Assembly (NCBI RefSeq): GCF_001653795.1
Contig: NZ_CP011514.1
Coordinates: 4,048,279-4,112,278, forward strand
DNA: 64,000 nt
Direction of reading: 5' to 3'
Source of the DNA: Mitsuaria sp. 7
Lineage (GTDB): Bacteria > Pseudomonadota > Gammaproteobacteria > Burkholderiales > Burkholderiaceae_C
Translations under genes and position numbers: made by a program
Notes under the pieces: generated by a model
The model's input: the letters and a program-made list of their open reading frames with translations, nothing else
What the model was told of the DNA's origin: nothing
The model's database searches: none
Shown here: positions 36,848 through 45,368 of the stretch, piece after piece
Position numbering within the stretch: the stretch's first letter is position 1
How the letters are laid out: every line of letters begins with the position of its first letter

Positions 36848-36932
36848 CGATTCGGGCGCCCCGCGTCGTTGCAAATCCTCGCCATAGCGCTGCTATGGCT
36901 CCGGTTTGCGCCTAGCGCTGCATCCCGAATCG
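36848..36932. repeat. Nested palindromic (cruciform) element between GH5 and importer genes
   Basis: Three concentric inverted repeats: CGATTCGGG / CCCGAATCG (36848-36856, 36924-36932), GCAAA / TTTGC (36871-36875, 36905-36909) and GCCATAGC / GCTATGGC (36881-36888, 36892-36899). I recall similar CCATAGC..GCTATGG hairpins as dispersed repeats in Burkholderiales. No T tract follows, so it is not a standard terminator. Confidence 0.82.
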
Positions 36933-36974
36933 CAGCGCTGGCTATATTTTTGGGGGCTGGTTCTTTGGGAATCT

Positions 36975-38060
36975 TCAGCGCTTGAGAGCCCCATAGTGCC
37001 GCAACAATTCGGCCTCGCGGGCCCGGTACGGCGTGCCGTCGGTGTGCAGCACGTCGTGGAACCACACCAGCGGCGGATCGATCGTGTAGGGCTTCTTCCA
37101 GGAGTCCCACGGCATCTTCGTCTGGCTCTTGCCGTCGACGAAGCCCCAGTTGAGCATGCCCACGTCCTCGCGCCACGCGATCGGCAGCGCGACGTCGAAG
37201 GTCGATCCCAGGCTGCGCGCCATGTACTCGGTGCAGATCAGCGGGCGGCCGTAGGCCTGCAGCTGCTTGATGCGGGCCTCGAGCTTCTCGGGCCAGCTGT
37301 AGTCGTGGAAGCTGACGACGTCGGAGCCGGCGAGCTGCGCCTGCTGCACCGCGTTCAGGTCCTTGGATTCGGGACTCCAGTCGTCGCCCAGCCACACGCC
37401 GCTGGTCAGCGGCTGCGACGGCCGCTGCGCGCGCGCCCAGTCGAAGACCTGGGGGATCAGCTCCGCGACCAGCGCGATCTTGTCCTTGGCTTCGCGCGGC
37501 AGGTAGTAACCCATGCCGCCGCCCTGGTTGTCGGGCTCGTTCCAGACGTCCCAGTAGGTGACGCGCGGATCCTGGCCGTAGGTCTTGACGATGTCCTCGA
37601 CGTAGGCGCGCAGCGCGGGCCAGGTCGAGCGGTCGGCGAGCTGCGTCGCGGACGGGCTCTGCACCCATCCGGAGTTGTGCACGCCGGGGATGGGCTCGCG
37701 CTGCGGGCCCAGCTTCGGATGCGGATCCCAGCAGGAATCGAAGAGCACGAACATCGTCTTGACGCCGTGGCGGTCGGCGATGTCCAGGTACTGGCCGATG
37801 CGGCCCTTGAAGCCTTCGGCGTCCTGCGCCCACAGCAGGTCGTGCAGGAACACGCGCATCGTGTTCATGCCCAGGCCGGCGGCCCAGCCGAGTTCGAGAT
37901 CGATGCGCTCGGCGTCGAAGCTGTCGGCCTGCCACATGGCGAGCTGGTTGATGGCGGACGCGGGCACGAAGTTCGCGCCCAGCGACCGGGGCTGCGCCTT
38001 GAACCAGGTGTGGGCCTGCTCGGGCGTCCAGCGGGCGGGAGCGGTGGGGGAATTGCTCAT
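36975..38060 (-). CDS. GH5-like clan-A glycoside hydrolase (cellulase-type fold)
   Basis: 361 residues. DVWNEPDNQGGG carries the predicted acid/base Glu175, and PLICTEYM the nucleophile Glu278, the two-Glu arrangement of clan A barrels. No signal peptide is present (MSNSPTAPARWTPEQ), so it probably acts inside the cell on imported oligosaccharides. It follows galM closely and precedes the importer genes. Substrate uncertain; beta-galactoside or beta-xyloside are possible. Confidence 0.8.
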   Translation of the reverse strand: MSNSPTAPARWTPEQAHTWFKAQPRSLGANFVPASAINQLAMWQADSFDAERIDLELGWAAGLGMNTMRVFLHDLLWAQDAEGFKGRIGQYLDIADRHGVKTMFVLFDSCWDPHPKLGPQREPIPGVHNSGWVQSPSATQLADRSTWPALRAYVEDIVKTYGQDPRVTYWDVWNEPDNQGGGMGYYLPREAKDKIALVAELIPQVFDWARAQRPSQPLTSGVWLGDDWSPESKDLNAVQQAQLAGSDVVSFHDYSWPEKLEARIKQLQAYGRPLICTEYMARSLGSTFDVALPIAWREDVGMLNWGFVDGKSQTKMPWDSWKKPYTIDPPLVWFHDVLHTDGTPYRAREAELLRHYGALKR

Positions 38061-38073
38061 GATGGTCTCGGGG

Positions 38074-39126
38074 TCAGGTCTTGTCGGCCAGCGTGGCCGG
38101 AGAGGACGAAGAGGGCGAAGAAGACGAGGGAAGGAAGCGGTAGGTCAGGCGATGGCGGTAGACCTCGCCGGGACGCAGCACCGCGCCGGGTTGCGGCCAT
38201 TCGGGATGATGAGGACTGTCGGGCAGCGCCTCGGGCTCGATGGCGAGGCCGCCGTGCTTGAGGTGCGGACGGCCTTGGCGATCGGGCGTCTCGGGCAGGA
38301 ACTCGCCGGCGTAGAACTGGAGCCCCGGCGCGTCGCTGTGCAGCGCGAGCGTCAGTTGCCGGTCACCGGAGCGCAGCGTCGCGGCATCGTCCTCGCCGAG
38401 CGGATCGTCGATCAGCCAGCAATGATCGTGGCAGGCGGGCTGCACGTCGAGCCGGCGAAGCGCCTCCAGCGCATCGCCGATGCGGCGCGGCTGGCGGAAG
38501 TCGAAGGGCGTGCCGGCTACCGGCTGCTGCTCGCCGGTCGGGATCAGGTCGACGCGCACCGGCAGGTAGCGGCTGCCCGCGATCTGCAGTTGCTGATCGA
38601 GGATGTCGCGACCGGGACCGTCGAGGTTGAAGTAGGCATGGCTGCTGATATTGACCAGCGTCGGCGCATCGGTGCGGGCCTCGAAGCTCACGCTGACGGT
38701 CAGCGGCGCTTCGACGCGGTAGGTCACGCGGACGTCGAGACGACCCGGATAGCCCTGGTCGCCGTCCTCCGAGCGCAGCGCCAGTTCGAGCGTGTGTTCG
38801 TCCTGATGGGTCACGTCCCACACCTTGCGGTGGAAACCGCCGGTGCCGCCGTGCAGCTGGTTCGGACCTTCGTTGGCGTCGAGCGCGAAGCGCCGGCCGT
38901 CGAGCTCGAACGAAGCGCCCGCGATGCGGTTGGCGTAGCGGCCGACGACAGCGCCGAGATACCCGGGTTGGCGCAGGTAGTCCTCAGGCGTCTCGTAGCC
39001 GAGCAGGACCTCGCGGTCATCGCCGTTCACGGGAACCACGCAGGACATCCACGACGCGCCCGCATCGGTGACGGCGATGCGCAGTCCGTCCGGCGAGCGC
39101 AGCTCAAAGGTCTTGAGCGCGCTCAT
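38074..39126 (-). CDS. galM: Aldose 1-epimerase (galactose mutarotase) GalM
   Basis: 350 residues. GRYANRIAGASFELDG, NQLHGGTGGFHRKVWD and HAYFNLDGPG are the GalM signatures, with catalytic His in LHGG and HAYFN and the acidic residue in GLQFYAGEFLPE. Converts beta- to alpha-D-galactose ahead of galactokinase. Start MSALKTFELR overlaps the galK stop by 4 bases. The C-terminus ends in a Ser/Pro run of low complexity. Confidence 0.93.
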   Translation of the reverse strand: MSALKTFELRSPDGLRIAVTDAGASWMSCVVPVNGDDREVLLGYETPEDYLRQPGYLGAVVGRYANRIAGASFELDGRRFALDANEGPNQLHGGTGGFHRKVWDVTHQDEHTLELALRSEDGDQGYPGRLDVRVTYRVEAPLTVSVSFEARTDAPTLVNISSHAYFNLDGPGRDILDQQLQIAGSRYLPVRVDLIPTGEQQPVAGTPFDFRQPRRIGDALEALRRLDVQPACHDHCWLIDDPLGEDDAATLRSGDRQLTLALHSDAPGLQFYAGEFLPETPDRQGRPHLKHGGLAIEPEALPDSPHHPEWPQPGAVLRPGEVYRHRLTYRFLPSSSSPSSSSPATLADKT

Positions 39127-40337
39127 GCGAGCACTCCCGCGCCATCGGACGCCGCGCAGACATGGACCTCCGCCGCGCGGCCGTCCGGCGAGCGGTAGCC
39201 GCGTCCGACCGCGACGCGGATCTCGTCGACCATCGCCCGCGGCGCCAGCGCGATGACGCAACCACCGAAGCCGCCGCCGGTCATGCGCGCGCCGCCGTGT
39301 TCGCCGATGACGTCCTGCATCAGCGCGGCGAGCGCGTCGATCGCGGGAACGGTGATCTCGAAGTCGTCCCGCATGGACCAGTGGGATTCGCGCATGAGGT
39401 GGCTGATCGCGGCGAAGTCGCCGCGCGACAGCGCGTCGGCCAGGCCGGCGCAGCGGTGGCTGTCGGTGATGATGTGGCGCGCGCGGCGGCGCACGACCGG
39501 GTCGAGTTGTCCGCCCAGCCGCGACCACAGGCCGTCGTCGACATCGCGCAGCGCCTTCACGCCCAGCCCCTTGGCCGCCGCCTCGCATTGCTGGCGGCGC
39601 AGGTTGTATTCGCTGTCGACCAGGCCGCGCTGGATCTTCGAATCGACGACCAGCACCGCGATGTCCTCGGGCATCGGGATCGGACGGACCTCCAGACTGC
39701 GGCAGTCCATCAGCAGCGCATGGCCCTTCACGCCGAGCGAGGACGACAGCTGGTCCAGCACGCCGCAGCGGCAGCCGGCGTAGACGTTCTCGGCGCGCTG
39801 GCCGGCGAGCGCCATCGTCGTGGGCGGCAGCGTCCAGCCGTTGAGCGCGGAGAACGCGTGGCCGATCGCCATCTCCAGCGAGGCCGACGAGCTCAATCCC
39901 GCGCCCTGCGGCACGTTGCCCGCGATCGACAACGTCGCGCCGCCAACGGCGTGGCCCTGCTCGCGCAGCACGGCGACCATGCCTTGGACATAGCGCAGCC
40001 ATTGAGGACTGGCGGAGACATCCGCCGCATCGCCGATGCGGAAGCGGCCTCGGGCACCTTCGCCGCTCACGCTGGCGATGCCGCTCGAACCGCCCGCCTC
40101 GGCGGGCAGGTCGCAGGCGAGAACCTCGATCACATCGTCGTCGCGCTGCGCTGCGGCCACGACGGTGTCGCGGTCGATCGCGCACGGCATCGCGAAGCCC
40201 TCGTTGTAATCGGTGTGCTCGCCGATCAGGTTCACGCGCGCCGGAGCGCGGCTCAGGCGCTCGGGCGCCTGGCCGAAGGCGCGCTCGAACCCTTGCACCG
40301 CGCGCTCACGCGGTGTCGCTTGAAGATCCTGGCTCAT
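39123..40337 (-). CDS. galK: Galactokinase GalK
   Basis: 404 residues of the GHMP kinase family: galactose-binding signature RVNLIGEHTDYNEG near residue 34, ATP loop PQGAGLSSSASLE and C-terminal GGGFGGCVIAL. Phosphorylates galactose to galactose-1-phosphate, used by GalT. Start MSQDLQATP overlaps the galT stop by 4 bases. No galE gene is in the window, so the epimerase must lie elsewhere. Confidence 0.96.
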   Translation of the reverse strand: MSQDLQATPRERAVQGFERAFGQAPERLSRAPARVNLIGEHTDYNEGFAMPCAIDRDTVVAAAQRDDDVIEVLACDLPAEAGGSSGIASVSGEGARGRFRIGDAADVSASPQWLRYVQGMVAVLREQGHAVGGATLSIAGNVPQGAGLSSSASLEMAIGHAFSALNGWTLPPTTMALAGQRAENVYAGCRCGVLDQLSSSLGVKGHALLMDCRSLEVRPIPMPEDIAVLVVDSKIQRGLVDSEYNLRRQQCEAAAKGLGVKALRDVDDGLWSRLGGQLDPVVRRRARHIITDSHRCAGLADALSRGDFAAISHLMRESHWSMRDDFEITVPAIDALAALMQDVIGEHGGARMTGGGFGGCVIALAPRAMVDEIRVAVGRGYRSPDGRAAEVHVCAASDGAGVLA

Positions 40338-41476
40338 GCGCCCTCCGCCTGCGCGGCGCGACGCGCCTGCCGGTAATGCACCGTGTCGCTGACCTCGCGC
40401 AACCGCTGCGCGGCGGTCTCGGGCGTGAGGTCGCGCTGCGCCTCGCCGAGCATCTCGAAGCCGACCATGAACTTGCGCACCGTCGCCGAGCGCAGCAGCG
40501 GCGGATAGAAATGCGCATGCAGCTGCCAGTGGCGATTCGCGTCGTCGTCGGGCTGTCCGGCGCCGTGCGGCGCGCCGTGCCAGCCCATCGAATACGGGAA
40601 CGAGCACTGGAACAGGTTGTCGTAGCGCGTCGTCAGGCGGCGCACGGCGACCGCGAGGTCGTCGGCCTGCGCCGTCGTCATCGCGTCGAGGCGCAGCGTG
40701 GGCGCCTTCGGCAGCAGCAGCGTCTCGAAGGGCCACGCGGCCCAGTACGGCACGACGGCGACCCAATGGTCGGTCTCGACGATCACGCGTTCGCCGGCGG
40801 CGAGCTCGTCGCGGACGTAGCGGACCAGCAGCGGTTCGCCGTGGCGATCGAGGTAGTCGCGCTGATGCGTGTCGGCGAGCACGGCCTCGTCGGGCAACTG
40901 GTCCAGGCCCCAGACCTGGCCGTGCGGATGCGGATTGGAGCAGCCCATCGCCGCGCCCTTGTTCTCGAAGACCTGCACCCAGCGGTGACGCGCGCCCATG
41001 TCGATGGACTGCTCCATCCAGGCCCGCACGACGGCGCGCAGTTCAGGCAGTTCGAGCTCGGGCAGCGTGCGGGCGTGGTCCGGGGAGAAGCACAGCACGC
41101 GGCACTCGCCCGCCACCGGCATCGCCTGCAGCAGGTCGGCGCCGGCCTCATCCGCCACGGCCAGGCTCGCCTCGTCGCCTTGCGCCGGCTGCAAAGCCGC
41201 GAAGTCGTTCGTGAAAACGAACGTGTTCGTGTAGTCCGGATTGCGCTGGCCGTTCGCCCGCACGTTGCCGGCGCAGAGGTAGCAGGTCGGATCGTGGCTG
41301 GGCAGCGGCGAGTCGTCGACCGGCTCCTGCGCGCCCTGCCAGGGCCGTTGGGTGCGGTGCGGGGAGACCAGCACGTGACGGCCGGTCAGCGGGTTGCGGC
41401 GGCGGTGCACGCGCCCGGGGGAATCAGCGGAGGTGGCGGTCTCGGCGCCTCGCCCGTCATGGTGTGCGGGGTTCAT
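40334..41476 (-). CDS. galT: Galactose-1-phosphate uridylyltransferase GalT
   Basis: About 380 residues. The active-site motif NPHPHGQVWG with the nucleophilic His, the zinc cysteines CYLCAG and the N-terminal RRRNPLTGRHVLVSPHR are all present. First gene of the predicted galT-galK-galM-GH5-importer operon. In-frame starts exist at 41491 (GTG), 41485 and 41476; I favour 41476 because the dyad operator at 41484-41510 would otherwise overlap the start codon. No strong ribosome-binding site is seen for any. Confidence 0.95.
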   Translation of the reverse strand: MNPAHHDGRGAETATSADSPGRVHRRRNPLTGRHVLVSPHRTQRPWQGAQEPVDDSPLPSHDPTCYLCAGNVRANGQRNPDYTNTFVFTNDFAALQPAQGDEASLAVADEAGADLLQAMPVAGECRVLCFSPDHARTLPELELPELRAVVRAWMEQSIDMGARHRWVQVFENKGAAMGCSNPHPHGQVWGLDQLPDEAVLADTHQRDYLDRHGEPLLVRYVRDELAAGERVIVETDHWVAVVPYWAAWPFETLLLPKAPTLRLDAMTTAQADDLAVAVRRLTTRYDNLFQCSFPYSMGWHGAPHGAGQPDDDANRHWQLHAHFYPPLLRSATVRKFMVGFEMLGEAQRDLTPETAAQRLREVSDTVHYRQARRAAQAEGA

Positions 41477-41483
41477 GGCAGCC

Positions 41484-41510
41484 ATTATCACGAACTTGTT
41501 TGTTATTAAT
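41484..41510. promoter_or_regulatory. AT-rich operator before galT
   Basis: AT-rich partial dyad in a GC-rich setting with half-site TTGTTATTAAT shared with the element at 42700-42727. It lies in the divergent region between galT and the ArsR-like regulator gene, the expected place for autoregulation and operon control. Confidence 0.6.
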
Positions 41511-41677
41511 GATCGGTCTTTACCCTAGGAACCTCGGAAAGCGCACCGGACAGGCCCTGGGCGGGCCACCCGCGCGGGGCGATCCGCATAAACTCCCCAA
41601 TCCTTTCGGCCCTATGGCGGGCGAGAAAGACGGTCCAGACAACGACGAGCTGCGGCGACGCAGAGAGGGGACGCGCA

Positions 41678-42685
41678 ATGGTGGAGGTCTCGGGCAGCCG
41701 GGTCTTGATGGTCGAGGGGGACGCGGCATTGGCCGTCGCCAAGGCCCTGGCCTCGGACACGCGGCAGGCGATGCTGGGCCTGCTCACGCACCAGGTGCTG
41801 AACGTCTCCGAGCTGGCGGGCGCGATGAACCTGCCGCATTCGACGGTGAGCTTCAACATCAACCAGCTGCAGGCCGTGGGCCTGGTCTCGGTCGAGGTGG
41901 AGCCCGGCACGCGCGGCCAGCAGAAGCTCTGCTCCAAGCGCTACGACGAGGTGCGCCTGCGCCTGCCCGGCGCGGCGATCGAGTCCCGTCCCAACGTCAT
42001 CTCGATCAGCATGCCCATCGGCAGCTACCGCCACGTCGAGGCCAAGCCCACCTGCGGCCTGGTCAGCGAGAGCAAGATCATCGGCATGCTGGACGACTCG
42101 CGCTCCTTCTTCGAGCCGGAGCACGTCTACGCGCAGCTGCTGTGGTTCGGCGGCTCGGGCTACGTGGACTACGCCTTCCCCAACAACCTGCCCTACGGCG
42201 CGGTGCCCAGCCACCTCGAGCTGTCGATGGAGATCTGCTCCGAGGCGCCCCAGTTCAACGAGGATTTCCCCTCCGACATCACGCTCTGGATCAACGACCG
42301 GGAGATCGGCACCTGGACCAGCCCCGGCGACTACGGCGGCAAGCCTTCGCTGCTGATGCCGAGCTGGTGGCAGGTCGACCGCACGACGCACGGGCTGCTC
42401 AAGCAGTGGAGCGTGGGCGAGAAGGGCTCCATGATCGACGGCGTCGCGCTGGGCGCGGTGAAGATCGGCGACCTGGACCTGCCGCAGACCAACCACATCA
42501 AGGTGAGGCTGGGCATCAAGGACGACGCGCGCAACCGCGGCGGGCTCAACCTGTTCGGCCGCAAGTTCGGCAACTACCCGCAGGACATCGTGATGCGGAT
42601 CGCGTTCGACTTCCCTCGGGGGCACGGGCCCGACGCGGTCGGCGCGGACGCCTCGGCCTCGCCCAGACCGCGCGAGATGCGCTGA
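41678..42685 (+). CDS. Transcriptional regulator with ArsR-like winged helix and sugar-responsive-type C-terminal domain
   Basis: 335 residues. The N-terminal HTH (ALASDTRQAMLGLLTHQVLNVSELA, then HSTVSFNINQLQAVG) is ArsR-like. The C-terminal 220 residues (PIGSYRHVEAKPTCGL; WTSPGDYGGKPSLLMP) look like a beta-sandwich, a layout I recall from regulators next to arabinose-glycan genes in Firmicutes. No metal-binding cysteine motif of true ArsR sensors is seen. It is divergent from galT and upstream of GH43, with similar dyads on both sides, so it probably controls both units. Ligand unknown. Confidence 0.8.
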   Translation: MVEVSGSRVLMVEGDAALAVAKALASDTRQAMLGLLTHQVLNVSELAGAMNLPHSTVSFNINQLQAVGLVSVEVEPGTRGQQKLCSKRYDEVRLRLPGAAIESRPNVISISMPIGSYRHVEAKPTCGLVSESKIIGMLDDSRSFFEPEHVYAQLLWFGGSGYVDYAFPNNLPYGAVPSHLELSMEICSEAPQFNEDFPSDITLWINDREIGTWTSPGDYGGKPSLLMPSWWQVDRTTHGLLKQWSVGEKGSMIDGVALGAVKIGDLDLPQTNHIKVRLGIKDDARNRGGLNLFGRKFGNYPQDIVMRIAFDFPRGHGPDAVGADASASPRPREMR

Positions 42686-42699
42686 GCGCCAGCAAGCTC

Positions 42700-42727
42700 G
42701 TTAGTAACAAACATACTTGTTATTAAC
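42700..42727. promoter_or_regulatory. AT-rich operator before the GH43 gene
   Basis: Long dyad with 11-bp arms GTTAGTAACAA / TTGTTATTAAC (10 of 11 complementary) and a 6-base spacer. Half-site shared with the element before galT. It lies between the regulator stop and the GH43 start. Confidence 0.7.
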
Positions 42728-42813
42728 GACCGATGCGGTCTACCATCCGCGCCGATCCCCACCCGGGGCGCGGCATGTGGCCGTGCCGATGCGGCGGGAC
42801 AGGAGACTTCCCC

Positions 42814-43989
42814 ATGCATCCAGACTCGGACGCGGACCTGCCGCGCCGCCGTTGGCTCGGTCTGGCCGCCGGACTGGGACTCGCGGGCGCCGCGATGTCG
42901 ACCGGCTGCGCCAGCGCCTCCTCCGCTCGCCCTGCCGCCTCATCGGGCTCCTCAGCGACCGCTTCCTCCTCCGCTTCGTCCGCCGTGAAAGCGGCCTCCG
43001 GGACCGCCATGTCGACCACCTTCACCAACCCCGTGCTGCCGGACCGCGAGGCCGGCGATCCCTTCGTCGTCTTCCACGAGGGCGCCTACTACCTGACCGC
43101 GACCTTCGACCCCAATGGCGGCGTGTGGGTCTACCGCTCGGACCGGCTGAGCGACTGGCGCGAGGCCGAGCGCAAGAAGGTCTGGACCGCGGACGCCAGC
43201 GGCCCGCGCAGCGCCATGATCTGGGCGCCGGAGTTGCACCACCTCAACGGCCGCTGGTACCTGTACTTCACCGCGTCCGATCAGGTCGACGCGAACCACC
43301 GGCACTACGTGCTCGAAGCCGATCACCCGATGGGGCCGTACCGCGATCTCGGGCGCGTGCACCTGGCGCATGAGCGCTACTCGATCGACGGCTCGGTGCT
43401 GCAGCTGGCCGACGGCCGCCTGTTCTGGATGTACGCCGACTCGGGCCTGTGGATCGCGCCGATGTCGAGTCCCGCCAAGGCCATCGGCCCCGGCGTGCGC
43501 ATCGTCCAGGGCGAGCACGATTGGGAGCGCGGCTGGCACAAGGTCGACGGCAAGTGGCAGGTCCAGCCGAACGACTACTGGATCGAGGCGCCGCAGCCGC
43601 TGCGGCACGGCGGGCGCGACTTCGTCGCGTACTCCGCGGGGCACACGGCGGCGGTGTACTACCTCGGGCTGCTCGAGTTGACCGGCAAGGATCCGATGGA
43701 TCCGAAGAGCTGGACCAAGCATCCGAAGCCCGTCTTCGGCCCGTCGGACGGACCGACCGGCGTGGCCGGCGTCGACGGCGTTTTCGTCCCGGGCCACAAC
43801 AGCTTCACGAAGTCGCCCGACGGCACCGAGGACTGGCTGGTCTATCACGCCAAGGACAGCGCCGAGAACGACGCGCACGGCCGCACGATGCGCATCCAGC
43901 GTTTCACCTGGACGGCGGACGGCAGGCCGGAGTTCGGCCGGCCCATCCCGTCCGGCGTGCCGCAGCGCAAGCCTTCCGGCGAAGTCTGA
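42814..43989 (+). CDS. GH43 lipoprotein, probable exo-alpha-arabinofuranosidase
   Basis: 391 residues. A signal with PRRRWLGLAAG ends at MSTGC, a probable lipobox with Cys32, followed by a Ser/Ala linker. The propeller has the three GH43 catalytic acids: Asp82 (AGDPFVV), Asp192 (SIDGSV) and Glu258 (DYWIEAPQ). The layout resembles GH43 subfamily 26 arabinofuranosidases. AGGAGA stands 7 bases before ATG 42814. Pairs with the downstream GH93-like lipoprotein. Confidence 0.88.
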   Translation: MHPDSDADLPRRRWLGLAAGLGLAGAAMSTGCASASSARPAASSGSSATASSSASSAVKAASGTAMSTTFTNPVLPDREAGDPFVVFHEGAYYLTATFDPNGGVWVYRSDRLSDWREAERKKVWTADASGPRSAMIWAPELHHLNGRWYLYFTASDQVDANHRHYVLEADHPMGPYRDLGRVHLAHERYSIDGSVLQLADGRLFWMYADSGLWIAPMSSPAKAIGPGVRIVQGEHDWERGWHKVDGKWQVQPNDYWIEAPQPLRHGGRDFVAYSAGHTAAVYYLGLLELTGKDPMDPKSWTKHPKPVFGPSDGPTGVAGVDGVFVPGHNSFTKSPDGTEDWLVYHAKDSAENDAHGRTMRIQRFTWTADGRPEFGRPIPSGVPQRKPSGEV

Positions 43990-44002
43990 ACGGGAGCACG
44001 CC

Positions 44003-45292
44003 ATGACACCTCGTTCCCCCCTCCTCCGCGCGCTGGCGACCGGCGCTTCGGCATTGACGATCGGCGTCCTGCTCGCTGCCTGCGCCAGTTGCGGCGGCGG
44101 TGGCGGCTCGTCGGGCTCCGGGACCGCGACACCCACCGCACCGCCGCCCGTCACGACACCGCCGGTCACGCGTACCGGCACGCTGCTCAACGGCGACGCG
44201 CCGGCCTTCTATCCGCGACTGATCCGGCTCCAGCATCAGACCGATGCGACGCTCAACGGCGCGCTGCTCGCCAGCACGATCACCTTCGACGGCGATCGCG
44301 GCCAGGGCAAGCTGTTCCTGAGCAAGGACGACGGCGCCAGCTTCCAATCGCAGGGCGCGGTGACCGATGCGGCCTGGCCGAAGGGCCTGTGCTGCGGCTC
44401 GGTCTTCGAGTTGCCGACAGCGGTCGGCGCGCTGCCGGCGGGGACGCTGCTGTGGTCGGCGTCGGTCGGGCAGGACACGCCCGGGCAACCGATGACGCAT
44501 CCCATCCATCGCAGCAACGACGGAGGCAAGACCTGGCGCTTCCTCGCGAACTGCGGCGTCGGCAACAAGCCGCGCGGCGGTGAAGGCACGGGCATCTGGG
44601 AGCCGGAGTTCCTCGTGTCGCGGGATGGTGCCCTTGCCTGTCTGTACTCGGACGAGACGGACGGAACGGCCGCCGGCGCGTCGCAGACGCTCAAGATCAT
44701 GAGCACAACGGACGGTGCGATGTGGACGGCGCCGCGCGTGATCGCGTCGGCGGTGAAGCCGTCGGATCGCCCCGGCATGGCGGTGACGAGCCGGTTGGGC
44801 GACGGCAGTTTCCTGCTGAGCTACGAGCATTGCAGCACTGCGGGGCTGGACTGCCGCGTGGCGCTGAAGCGCTCGGCGGACGGGCTCGATTGGGGTGACC
44901 CCGCCGTCCGCGGTGCGGAGCCGAAGACGGCCGACGGTCGCTTCTTCCGGCATGCGCCGACGCACGTGTGGTTGCCGGGTCGGCAGCGGATCGCGCTGAT
45001 CGGGCAGATCCTGTTCAACGCTGCGGGACAGGTCGATACCGCCGGCAACGGCGCGACGATCTTCCTGAGCTCGACCGCCGATGGCACCGGCACCTGGACG
45101 ACGATGGAAGCGCCGGTGAAGCCGCTGAGTCCGCCGGCGCAGACGAACTGGTGTCAGAACTACTCGTCGCCCCTGCTGCCGAGCGCGGACGGTTCGCGGC
45201 TGATCATGCTCGCGAGCGACTTCGAGACGAATGCAGCCGGCCAGCAGGTCTGCCGCACGCGGTTCGGCAGCGCCGCGCTGCCAGCGCCCTGA
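44003..45292 (+). CDS. GH93-like lipoprotein, sialidase-fold exo-arabinanase candidate
   Basis: 429 residues with lipoprotein signal (LLAACAS), a Gly/Ser/Thr/Pro linker and a six-bladed propeller. Shared with the enzyme at 20287-22275 are the opening FYPRLIRL, GIWEPEFLVS, RPGMAV, SYEHC and CQNYSSPLLPSADG; it lacks CBM13 domains. This motif order fits the GH93 exo-alpha-1,5-arabinanase group more than true sialidases. It starts 13 bp after the GH43 stop, so both are co-transcribed. Probably surface- or periplasm-anchored. Confidence 0.8.
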   Translation: MTPRSPLLRALATGASALTIGVLLAACASCGGGGGSSGSGTATPTAPPPVTTPPVTRTGTLLNGDAPAFYPRLIRLQHQTDATLNGALLASTITFDGDRGQGKLFLSKDDGASFQSQGAVTDAAWPKGLCCGSVFELPTAVGALPAGTLLWSASVGQDTPGQPMTHPIHRSNDGGKTWRFLANCGVGNKPRGGEGTGIWEPEFLVSRDGALACLYSDETDGTAAGASQTLKIMSTTDGAMWTAPRVIASAVKPSDRPGMAVTSRLGDGSFLLSYEHCSTAGLDCRVALKRSADGLDWGDPAVRGAEPKTADGRFFRHAPTHVWLPGRQRIALIGQILFNAAGQVDTAGNGATIFLSSTADGTGTWTTMEAPVKPLSPPAQTNWCQNYSSPLLPSADGSRLIMLASDFETNAAGQQVCRTRFGSAALPAP

Positions 45293-45304
45293 GCCCCTCT
45301 TGCT

Positions 45305-45346
45305 CCCTCTCCCGCTTGCGGGAGAGGGCGGGGGGTGAGGGCCAGC
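45305..45346. repeat. REP-like palindromic element behind the GH93-like gene
   Basis: Stem CCCTCTCCCGC / GCGGGAGAGGG with a TT loop, then GGTGAGGGCCAGC. Reversed copy of the unit at 27234. It lies between convergent genes, where it could act as a transcription or mRNA-end barrier. Confidence 0.87.
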
Positions 45347-45368
45347 GGCCGCTGCAGTACGCCCGTGT

